The notes under the pieces: model-generated | What the model was told of the DNA's origin: nothing | Seen by the model: the letters and a program-made list of their open reading frames with translations, nothing else | Databases searched by the model: none | Source of the DNA: an uncultured Oscillospiraceae bacterium | GTDB lineage: Bacteria; Bacillota; Clostridia; Oscillospirales; Acutalibacteraceae | Direction of reading: 5' to 3' | Length of the DNA: 8,151 nt | Assembly: GCA_958354085.1 (NCBI GenBank) | Contig: CATWUX010000100.1 | Coordinates: 1-8,151 of the forward strand | Made by a program: the position numbers and the translations under genes | Part shown: in pieces, positions 1 to 5,552 of the stretch | Layout of the letters: the number at the start of each line of letters is the position of its first letter | Position numbering within the stretch: position 1 is the stretch's first letter

Positions 1-273
1 CGCGCCGGTGCGATCCCGCAGGACGAAATGCACCGTCAAAATCGTGCCGGACCGTCCGGCGTCATACGCAAACACAGCGTCTTTATACTTATAAAAAGCG
101 CTGCGGGAGATGCCCGCCACACGTGCCGCCTCCGCCGCCGAAACCGCTTTTCCCGACGCCAGCAGCTGCTTGGCTTCCAACACTTTCGGAAACACATCCG
201 GCAGCACCTCCGTGCTGACCAGCAATAAGCGGGCCGTATCCTGTTGTTGGCTTTTTTCGCCCAAATTGTCCAC
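1..273 (-). CDS. pheB: PheB-type ACT-domain protein (UPF0735 family), 5' part only
   Basis: Reading leftward from a GTG at 273, 91 codons are visible before the gene runs off the left edge. After a polar N-terminus of about 13 residues comes LLLVSTEVLPDVFPKVLEAK, then a helix-turn-helix-like stretch with AAEAARVAGISRSAFYKYKD (about residues 44-63), then the first beta strand of the ACT domain (TILTVHFVLRDRTGA). The ISRSAFYKYKD block followed by an ACT domain is the signature of the PheB/UPF0735 family, thought to be small amino-acid-sensing regulators; B. subtilis pheB sits next to pheA. Amino-acid-linked function here is inference, and the ligand cannot be read. The start is uncertain: the frame has no ATG, only GTG at 276 and 273 and TTG at 264, and there is no strong SD. 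A TAG stop at 309-307 fixes the upstream limit. The gene is monocistronic from the promoter at 306-334. Confidence 0.88.
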   Translation of the reverse strand, partial: MDNLGEKSQQQDTARLLLVSTEVLPDVFPKVLEAKQLLASGKAVSAAEAARVAGISRSAFYKYKDAVFAYDAGRSGTILTVHFVLRDRTGA

Positions 274-305
274 CACCCACGCACGGTTGTTTCGTCGTGA
301 GATAC

Positions 306-334
306 ACTATACCATTCCCGCCGCATGGTTTCAA
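306..334 (-). promoter_or_regulatory. sigma-A promoter for the pheB-type gene
   Basis: On the minus strand TTGAAA (334-329) is followed, after exactly 17 bases, by TATAGT (311-306). Both boxes are close to the sigma-A consensus and the spacing is optimal. Transcription would begin near 299, giving a leader of only about 25 bases before the GTG candidates at 276/273. Confidence 0.75.
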
Positions 335-423
335 GAGAATCCGATCCTCATATTTCGTCTTTTTTCTGAAAATTGTGCGTTTATATGGCTATTTCTTCTC
401 TTTCCTCCGTTTTTCGCGCATTT

Positions 424-510
424 TCACTTTTCCACGATTTGTACCAGAGCCTTTTCTCCGGCGGATAGTTCTTGTAAGGTTTGCCCAACAGAAAATTTCA
501 CCATCCCCAT
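424..510 (-). CDS. possible 28-codon small ORF, FeoA-like N-terminus (doubtful)
   Basis: The minus strand reads from ATG at 510 (or ATG at 504) to TGA at 424-426. The peptide is MGMVKFSVGQTLQELSAG followed by EKALVQIVEK. Its composition is protein-like, and TLQELSAGEKALVQIVE resembles the first beta strands of FeoA/SH3-like domains, which begin with a leucine-rich strand, a turn with Pro/Ala-Gly and a strand ending in V-x-I. Against it: no clear SD precedes either ATG, the peptide is far shorter than FeoA (about 75 residues), none of the three frames after the stop continues a FeoA domain, and the start overlaps the divergent ytvI promoter. It may be a decayed gene end, a tiny real protein or chance. 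Otherwise the roughly 320 bases between 273 and 595 hold only the two promoters and a short leader hairpin. Confidence 0.22.
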   Translation of the reverse strand: MGMVKFSVGQTLQELSAGEKALVQIVEK

Positions 511-538
511 TGTACAGATACCGAAAAGAGGGTATACT
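510..538 (+). promoter_or_regulatory. sigma-A promoter for ytvI, with 5'-end hairpin
   Basis: TTGTAC (510-515) and TATACT (533-538) are separated by 17 bases, a good vegetative-type promoter. The predicted transcript start is near 545. A 6-bp hairpin (GGAACG 547-552 with CGTTCC 563-568) therefore lies almost at the 5' end of the message. A sigma-A-like promoter is slightly surprising for a YtvI family member, since that family is named for sporulation. Confidence 0.7.
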
Positions 539-594
539 TATTAAAAGGAACGCCGCTATAGCCGTTCCCGTGAAATCAAAAAGGGTGTGATCGG

Positions 595-1728
595 TTGGCT
601 ACCCCGGAAAAACAGCCGTCTGCAGAATCGTTGCTGTATGACGCGAATAAAGTAAAACGCCGCAGTGCTTTTCTTATCAACTTTCTCTATTTTGGGCTGA
701 TTGCAGCTCTGGTGTTGCTGGGCGTGCGTTACCTGTTCAAATGGATGATTCCTTTTGTGCTGGCCTTTCTGGTCGCCGCCGTACTGCAGCGACCGCTGAA
801 ATGGCTGGTGCGCAAAACCAATGTCAGCAAAAAATTTTTCTCGGTTGTGCTGTTGGTGCTGATCATTCTGACGCTGGCCGGTTTTGTCGCTTTTACCGGC
901 TGGCAGCTGGTCGTCTGGCTGACAAATTTTGTCACCAATCCGGACAATATCGACCGGCTGCAATCCACGATTCTCAGCACGACCACCAGCCTCCAGCAGC
1001 TGCTGACACGGCTTTCGAATACGCTTTCGCCCCAATCGCTGGAAACGCTCAACACGGCGATCAGCAATCTGTCCCAGACCTTTATCAGCTTTGCAACCGA
1101 TTTGTTCACGCACGCGGCGACATGGGCGGTCACCTTCACGACTACCCGTCTGCCGTTACTGCTGGTCGCGTTTATTATTTGGGTCATCGCCTCCATCTTT
1201 TTATCCATCGACTATGACCGTGTTGTCGGCTTTTTGCTGCGTCAGCTGCCCGAACGGCATCGGGAGCTGATTGATACGACGCGTGAATTATGCAGCAATA
1301 CGATTTTTAAGCTCCTGCGCGCCTATCTGCTGCTGATGCTGATCACCTTTGCCGAACTGAGCATCGGGTTGAGCATACTGAAAATCCCATATGCCATTCC
1401 CCTTGCCGCCCTGATTGCGGTGGTGGATATTCTGCCGGTGCTCGGTACGGGCACCATTCTGATTCCGTGGGCGCTCATCTCGCTCCTCACCGGCAACATC
1501 CGCCTGTTTATCGGCATCGGTCTGCTGTATATTATCATCACGATCCTGCGGAATATTCTGGAGCCGCGTATCGTCAGCCACCAAATCGGCCTCAATCCGC
1601 TGGTGACGCTCTTCTTTATGTATCTGGGTCTGCAAACCATCGGCATTCTCGGCATGCTGCTGTTCCCCGTAATCATTATGGTGCTCAAGCAGCTGCAGGA
1701 TACCGGCCGCATCCGCATCTGGAAATAA
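595..1728 (+). CDS. ytvI: sporulation integral membrane protein YtvI (AI-2E transporter family)
   Basis: 377 residues, the normal length for the YtvI branch of the AI-2E/PerM transporter family. These are polytopic inner-membrane proteins; YtvI is tied to sporulation, but its substrate is not established. Membrane segments are visible at about 28-64 (two helices, ending LPF-like MIPFVLAFLVAAVLQRP), 83-108, 185-205, 240-262, 265-297, 303-322 and 334-365. A polar, Ser/Thr/Leu-rich loop at 115-180 is the variable extracytoplasmic region. Conserved family blocks are SIDYDRV (204-210), LRAYLLLMLITFAELSIGL (241-259), VDILPVLGTGTILIPWA (277-293), RNILEPRIVSHQIGLNPLVT (319-338) and the C-terminal GRIRIWK. 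The start is TTG at 595, 9 bases after AAGGG (581-585); the frame has no better initiator upstream. Transcription is from 510-538 and ends at the hairpin overlapping the stop codon. Confidence 0.93.
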   Translation: MATPEKQPSAESLLYDANKVKRRSAFLINFLYFGLIAALVLLGVRYLFKWMIPFVLAFLVAAVLQRPLKWLVRKTNVSKKFFSVVLLVLIILTLAGFVAFTGWQLVVWLTNFVTNPDNIDRLQSTILSTTTSLQQLLTRLSNTLSPQSLETLNTAISNLSQTFISFATDLFTHAATWAVTFTTTRLPLLLVAFIIWVIASIFLSIDYDRVVGFLLRQLPERHRELIDTTRELCSNTIFKLLRAYLLLMLITFAELSIGLSILKIPYAIPLAALIAVVDILPVLGTGTILIPWALISLLTGNIRLFIGIGLLYIIITILRNILEPRIVSHQIGLNPLVTLFFMYLGLQTIGILGMLLFPVIIMVLKQLQDTGRIRIWK

Positions 1729-1770
1729 CGCAAACCGCCCGCAGGCAAAATACTGCGGGCGGTTTGCGTT
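1727..1770. terminator. 18-bp perfect hairpin after ytvI, probably bidirectional
   Basis: AACGCAAACCGCCCGCAG (1727-1744) pairs without mismatch with 1753-1770 around an 8-base loop. The left arm includes the last two bases of the ytvI stop codon. The plus side is followed only by TGTTC, a poor U-tract, while on the minus strand the stem is followed by TTATTTCC. The hairpin lies between convergent genes (ytvI and the 94-residue gene), so it may stop transcripts from both. Confidence 0.8.
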
Positions 1771-1816
1771 TGTTCAACATCTTTAGAATTGGTTTAACGC
1801 CGACATCCAGTCTTCA

Positions 1817-2101
1817 TCACGGATAAACTATCCAACCCAATTGAATAGAAACAAGTGTAAGAATGAAGCATAGTACAGGAAGGGCAAGTAGAACAAATAC
1901 TATCATCTTATATGGAGGTTTCATTTTCTTAAAACAAAGCCATGAGAAAACGAATGTTAAAACTATATACGTGAGAATGGCAATGATACTATGCGGATAA
2001 AACTTAAATAACAATACAGGAAATATCCACGCTAAACAAATTAGCGCACTTATGTATGCAATGCACCAAATCAGATTACTTTTCTTAATATTACGGAACA
2101 T
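1817..2101 (-). CDS. small orphan membrane protein, three predicted helices
   Basis: 94 residues with no family I recognise. Three hydrophobic segments are visible at about 10-32, 37-56 and 64-89. Positive charges cluster at the N-terminus (RNIKK) and before the third helix (FKKMKPPYK), which places those loops on the cytoplasmic side. The start is well supported: AAAAGGAGG (2117-2109) lies 7 bases before the ATG at 2101, the strongest SD on the minus strand. The base composition is strongly AT-rich, with many ATA, TTA and AAA codons, unlike all its neighbours; this suggests transfer from another genome. A coding-like tail with a stop codon lies 25 bases upstream on the same strand, so the gene was probably once second in a transcription unit. 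Small multi-helix proteins of this shape are often immunity or bacteriocin-resistance proteins, but that is only a guess. No convincing promoter was found. Confidence 0.72.
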   Translation of the reverse strand: MFRNIKKSNLIWCIAYISALICLAWIFPVLLFKFYPHSIIAILTYIVLTFVFSWLCFKKMKPPYKMIVFVLLALPVLCFILTLVSIQLGWIVYP

Positions 2102-2126
2102 AGCGATGCCTCCTTTTATTTCCCAA

Positions 2127-2201
2127 TTAAATGATGCCTTTACTCATGTCCAAATCAACGTCATTTAAAAAATCAAAGTCTTCACAATATTTGAGAATTT
2201 T
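2127..2201 (-). pseudogene. possible 3' remnant of a lost gene
   Basis: One minus-strand frame from 2201 to the TAA at 2129-2127 reads KILKYCEDFDFLNDVDLDMS followed by KGII. This is a balanced, acidic, protein-like C-terminus with no start codon. The frame is closed on the upstream side by TGA at 2204-2202. The tail ends 25 bases before the ATG of the 94-residue gene, with that gene's SD in between, which is normal operon spacing. I read it as the end of a decapitated upstream gene in the AT-rich patch. The stretch is only 24 codons, so chance cannot be excluded. Otherwise the 180 bases between 2101 and 2282 hold the promoter of the next gene. Confidence 0.3.
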
Positions 2202-2217
2202 TCAACACTTACAGAGG

Positions 2218-2246
2218 TTGCGTTTTTGTGAATATAAGCGTATTAT
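2218..2246 (+). promoter_or_regulatory. probable sigma-A promoter for the URO-D-like gene
   Basis: TTGCGT (2218-2223) and TATTAT (2241-2246) are separated by 17 bases. The -10 box matches at five of six positions and the -35 only in its TTG. Transcription would start near 2253, leaving a short leader before the SD AAGGAGG at 2269-2275. Confidence 0.5.
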
Positions 2247-2281
2247 AAAAGCAAATACGGAAAATTGCAAGGAGGCGCCAC

Positions 2282-3406
2282 ATGAATTACCGAGAAAACG
2301 CGATGGCAATATTGCACTATCAGCCGTACGATAAACTGCCGGTCGTTTCGTTTGGATATTGGAATGAGACACTCACAAAATGGGCAAATGAAGGACATAT
2401 CACGCCGGAGGAAGCCGAAGGCTACCAGCGGTATGGGGACAATTCGGACGCGGATCAACAAATCATGAAACGGCTGGGCTTTGATTTCAACTGGAACGCC
2501 TGTATCGGCGGCGAAGTCATGCTGATGCCGCCCTTTGAAACCGAAATACTGGAAACCTTCCCGGACGGCAGCCGTATCCTTCGGGATTCCCAAGGGCTGA
2601 TCTGCAAGGATAAACCGGGCACGGTTTCCATCCCCGCGGAAATCGGCACCTCGCTCACCGACCGACAGGCGTGGGAAACTCTGTATCTGCCCAAGTTGCA
2701 ATGGAACGATGCGCGCGTTGACCGCGCTTATCTGCAATCGCTGCCCAAAGCGGCCGAGCGGGAAACGCCTCTCGGCTTGTGGGCTGGTTCACTCATGGGC
2801 GATATGCGCAACATCCTGGGCGTAGAGCATTTGAGCTATCTGTACGCAGACGATGAGGAGCTGTACAAGGAAATTGTGGATACCCTGTGCGGGCTGTGTT
2901 ATCAGGCTACCAAGGCTATTCTGGAAACCGGCGCGGAATTTGATTATGCGCATTTCTGGGAAGATATCTGCTTCAAAAACGGCCCGTTGGTCTCCCCCGC
3001 CGTTTTTGAAGAATTCGTCGGCCCGTGGTACGGCAAAATCACGGCATTGCTGCGTGAATACGGCATCGACATCGTGTCGGTGGACTGCGACGGCTGCATC
3101 GACGCGCTGATCCCCACATGGGTGAACCACGGCGTCAACACGATGTTCCCGATTGAAGTCGGCACGTGGAATGCGTCGATCGCCCCTTGGCGGGAAACCT
3201 ACGGCCGGGAACTGCGCGGCGTGGGCGGCATGAACAAAACCGTGTTCGCACGGGATAAGGCCGCCGTCGACGCCGAGATTGAACGACTCAAGCCGCTGAT
3301 CGCACTGGGCGGTTATCTGCCCTGCCCTGACCATCGCATCGCTCCCGATGCGGAGTTTGCGCTGGTACAATATTACTGCGACAAAATGCAGCAGCTGCGC
3401 ATCTAA
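2282..3406 (+). CDS. uroporphyrinogen decarboxylase-like (MtaA/CmuA-type) protein
   Basis: 374 residues, a typical full length for the URO-D superfamily TIM barrel. Members either decarboxylate uroporphyrinogen or move methyl groups between corrinoid proteins and thiols. Family blocks seen are YAHFWEDICFKNGPLVSPAV (222-241), VSVDCDGCIDALIP (265-278), GVNTMFPIEVG (284-294), and GGYLPCPDHRIAPD (343-356). Corrinoid methyltransferases such as MtaA bind zinc through H-x-C and a distant Cys; here the first pair appears as D268-C-D270 while Cys348 is in a plausible place for the last ligand. This, together with the lack of haem-pathway neighbours, argues against HemE and for the methyltransferase-like branch. 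The substrate cannot be read. The start is firm: AAGGAGG (2269-2275) lies 6 bases before the ATG. The gene is alone, with no corrinoid-binding protein or partner methyltransferase in view, and ends at a strong hairpin. Confidence 0.85.
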   Translation: MNYRENAMAILHYQPYDKLPVVSFGYWNETLTKWANEGHITPEEAEGYQRYGDNSDADQQIMKRLGFDFNWNACIGGEVMLMPPFETEILETFPDGSRILRDSQGLICKDKPGTVSIPAEIGTSLTDRQAWETLYLPKLQWNDARVDRAYLQSLPKAAERETPLGLWAGSLMGDMRNILGVEHLSYLYADDEELYKEIVDTLCGLCYQATKAILETGAEFDYAHFWEDICFKNGPLVSPAVFEEFVGPWYGKITALLREYGIDIVSVDCDGCIDALIPTWVNHGVNTMFPIEVGTWNASIAPWRETYGRELRGVGGMNKTVFARDKAAVDAEIERLKPLIALGGYLPCPDHRIAPDAEFALVQYYCDKMQQLRI

Positions 3407-3415
3407 AGATGATAT

Positions 3416-3456
3416 AAAACGAGCCTCGAAAACGCTGTTTTCGAGGCTCGTTTTTT
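3416..3456. terminator. 18-bp perfect bidirectional terminator
   Basis: AAAACGAGCCTCGAAAAC (3416-3433) pairs perfectly with 3437-3454 around the 3-base loop GCT. On the plus strand the stem runs into T3451-T3456; on the minus strand it is followed by TTTTATAT. It separates the convergent URO-D-like gene and spoVAF, and the T-run abuts the spoVAF stop codon, so it very likely serves both. Confidence 0.92.
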
Positions 3457-4898
3457 CAGGAATTTTCGTCGCTGATGGGGCGGCGGAAAATCAGCCGCAG
3501 CAGAGAGCCCCCGTGAAACGGGATCAGCGGCGCGAGATAGCTGCGTCCGGATACGGTACGGGTGGTCGCCAACAAAATCAGCATCAGCAAAACGCCGGCA
3601 CCGAAGCCCCAAAGGTTGAACAGCGCCGTCAGGATCAAAAACAGCATCCGAAACAGCTTGAACGCATACCCCAGTTCAAAGCTCGGCTGCGTAAAATTCG
3701 CGACCGATACAAACGCCATATACAGCAGCACCTCGGGCACAAACAAACCGGCTTTGACAGCAAACTCACCCAGTATCAGCGTCCCCACCAATCCAAACGC
3801 ATTGTTGAGTACGTTCGGCGTATTGAGCGACGCCAGCTTCACGCCGTCCACGATCAGTTCGATCACCAACAGTTGGGCGATAACGGGTACGGCGTTCGGC
3901 TCCGCGATACTGATAAACGGCAGCCAGTCCGGCACCCAATCCGGATTTTCCAACAGTAAATACCAGATCGGCGTCAGGAACAGCGAACAGAGAAACACCA
4001 GTGTCCGTATCAGCCGTAAATACGTGCCGACCAGAGGCGGGAAATAAAAGTCATTCGTATCCTGTACGAAGTCAAAAATCGAGGTTGGCAGGAGCATGAC
4101 CGCCGGCGTGTTATCCACGATAATCGCAATCCGTCCCTCCAGCACATTGGCAGCCGCGCAGTCCGGACGCTCGGTATACCGCACTTTCGGGAACGGATTA
4201 TACCACTGCTGTTTGGGCAGCAGGCACTCGACAAGCGATTCCTGCGCCATACCAAGCGCGTGAATCGTAATGGATTGCAGTTTCTTTTTCAGATCCTCCA
4301 GCTGCTTTTGATTCACGATCCCCTGCATATAGCACACGACCACGTCGGTTTTGGACTTGGTGCCGATCTGTAAGATTTCCATCGTCAGCCGCGGGTCACG
4401 TATATGCCGGCGAATCAGCGCGGTGTTAAACACCAACGTTTCCACAAAGCCGACATGCGCGCCGCGCAACACACGGTCATCCTCCGGCTCGCTGACATCG
4501 CGGGCCGGATAGGTTCGCGCGTCGATCAGAATCGCCTGCGGCAGTCCTTCCACCAGCAGCGCCAACGAGCCGGACAACACCTGTGTCGTCAGCTGCTCCA
4601 CATCGTCCTGCGCATCCACCTCGACATAAGGAATAAACGTATCGGCAAAGGCTTTTGTTTCCGCAATTCCTTCCAACGCCTCCGCTTTTAAGCCCATGAA
4701 GAATTGCAGGATCTTTTCCATCAAATCGTCTTTGACAAAGCCGTCTATCAGGTACAGGGACGCCGGCCGGCCGGCCACACGCACCGGGCGGCAGATCACA
4801 TCGAAGCTGGCGGATACCCGCAAAGCCTCGTTCATCTGCGCAACCGCCTGCGCATAGTCGCCGGACAATTTTTTCTTTGGTTTTTCCGACATTTTCAT
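3456..4898 (-). CDS. spoVAF: SpoVAF-type spore germination protein (GerA family A subunit)
   Basis: 480 residues, full length. GerA-family A subunits sit in the inner spore membrane and take part in germination; SpoVAF is the member normally found in the spoVA operon, which handles dipicolinate movement. The soluble N-terminal domain (about 1-290) contains FDVICRPV (32-39), LYLIDGFVKDDLMEKIL (48-64), IPYVEV (89-94), the family hallmark block at 127-169 (ARTYPAR, EPEDDRVLRGAHVGFVET, FNTALIRRHIRDP) and WYNPFPKVRYTERPD (232-246), which favours SpoVAF over GerAA/GerKA. The membrane domain follows, with helices at about 294-317, 330-350, 365-402 and 413-445, and an end in YLAPLIPFHGGSLLR. The start is ATG at 4898 (ATG at 4892 is an alternative); no good SD precedes either. 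The gene is isolated: no spoVAC, D or E lies within the window, and the downstream neighbour is convergent. A forespore sigma-G promoter would be expected but was not recognised. Confidence 0.9.
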   Translation of the reverse strand: MKMSEKPKKKLSGDYAQAVAQMNEALRVSASFDVICRPVRVAGRPASLYLIDGFVKDDLMEKILQFFMGLKAEALEGIAETKAFADTFIPYVEVDAQDDVEQLTTQVLSGSLALLVEGLPQAILIDARTYPARDVSEPEDDRVLRGAHVGFVETLVFNTALIRRHIRDPRLTMEILQIGTKSKTDVVVCYMQGIVNQKQLEDLKKKLQSITIHALGMAQESLVECLLPKQQWYNPFPKVRYTERPDCAAANVLEGRIAIIVDNTPAVMLLPTSIFDFVQDTNDFYFPPLVGTYLRLIRTLVFLCSLFLTPIWYLLLENPDWVPDWLPFISIAEPNAVPVIAQLLVIELIVDGVKLASLNTPNVLNNAFGLVGTLILGEFAVKAGLFVPEVLLYMAFVSVANFTQPSFELGYAFKLFRMLFLILTALFNLWGFGAGVLLMLILLATTRTVSGRSYLAPLIPFHGGSLLRLIFRRPISDENS

Positions 4899-4971
4899 TA
4901 TAGCGCCCGGTAGAGAAATACAAACTTCTCCGCTTATACTATTTCTTCCTTTTTCAGCGGGAGAATCGTAT

Positions 4972-5039
4972 AAAAAAGTAACCGGGTTGCCTCCTCCCTT
5001 TTTTCAGCATCGCTTTGGGTAGTATTGGCAAACCGGTTA
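4972..5039 (-). terminator. candidate hairpin terminator/attenuator between the 91-residue gene and spoVAF
   Basis: On the minus strand TAACCGGTTTGCC (5039-5027) can pair with GGCAACCCGGTTA (4991-4979), 12 of 13 positions, and C then TTTTTT (4977-4972) follows. The loop is long (35 bases) and holds GGGAGGAGG, an SD-like sequence with no start codon at a usable distance. It could end transcripts from the 91-residue gene, or act as an attenuator ahead of spoVAF. The long loop lowers confidence. The rest of the 200-base gap (4899-5099) shows no gene. Confidence 0.4.
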
Positions 5040-5099
5040 TAAAATATGAAAAGATTTCTTATAAAAACATCGGCAAGACGGCAAGCGGCAAAATAAAGA

Positions 5100-5375
5100 T
5101 CATTTTTCTACATCTTTTCCCGTCTTGCGCAGTGCCAGATCGCTGACCAGCGCCGCGATCACCGTCGAGGCAAGGACAGCCGGCGCGTTTTCCAGCAAGG
5201 CGTCGGCATACAGCAGTGTACGCAAGTAATCGGCCGAATACGGGGCCATCCATGTGAAAACGCCGGCAAAAAAATACATGAACGCGGTGAATTGCAGTCC
5301 GCCGCACAACACATCCCGCGAAAAAGCATGGATTCCGCGCACTTCTTTACCCACTTTTTTCAAATTTTTCCACAT
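5100..5375 (-). CDS. small hypothetical membrane protein, two predicted helices
   Basis: 91 residues, family not recognised. It starts with a basic amphipathic segment (MWKNLKKVGKEVRG), then a hydrophobic helix at about 24-43 (LCGGLQFTAFMYFFAGVF) and a second at about 62-80 (ENAPAVLASTVIAALVSDL), and ends in a charged tail (RKTGKDVEK). Both ends are therefore predicted to face the cytoplasm. The start at 5375 is supported by AAAGGGGGA about 6 bases upstream. It lies 200 bases upstream of spoVAF on the same strand, separated by a candidate hairpin, and is divergent from the epimerase-like gene. A role in sporulation is suggested only by its neighbour. Base composition matches the flanking genes, so there is no sign of recent transfer. 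Confidence 0.68.
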   Translation of the reverse strand: MWKNLKKVGKEVRGIHAFSRDVLCGGLQFTAFMYFFAGVFTWMAPYSADYLRTLLYADALLENAPAVLASTVIAALVSDLALRKTGKDVEK

Positions 5376-5422
5376 AAGTATCCCCCTTTCGATCTATGGA
5401 AAGAATTTTCATGGATTCCTAC

Positions 5423-5451
5423 TACAAACCGCTTTGATTTTATGGTATACT
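5423..5451 (+). promoter_or_regulatory. extended -10 promoter for the TIM-barrel isomerase gene
   Basis: TATACT (5446-5451) is preceded by TGG, giving an extended -10 box that can compensate for a weak -35 (TACAAA, 5423-5428, 17 bases upstream). The predicted start is near 5458, which leaves a leader of about 95 bases without an obvious riboswitch fold. Confidence 0.55.
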
Positions 5452-5552
5452 AAGTAAAGCGGTAACTTCATTGTAGCATATCCCCTATCCCTCCACAACG
5501 CAAAAATATTCCCAATTGCTCCTCACTTGTCAGGAAAGGACGGATTTACACG

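Noticed and set aside
110..544. 144-codon plus-strand frame
   Set aside because: It lies opposite the PheB-type gene, crosses its promoter, has no SD and gives no family-like sequence.
556..1635. Long minus-strand frames inside ytvI
   Set aside because: They are antisense to a clearly identified gene, rich in Gln, Arg and His, and lack SDs.
3348..4047. Plus-strand frames of 161-203 codons opposite spoVAF
   Set aside because: Low-complexity, Gln/Arg- or Ser/Asn-rich translations antisense to an intact SpoVAF gene; one also runs through the terminator.
5073..5128. 9-bp inverted repeat (GCAAGACGG / CCGTCTTGC) across the end of the 91-residue gene
   Set aside because: 38-base loop, one arm is coding, and the T-run is 5 bases away; chance is more likely than a terminator.
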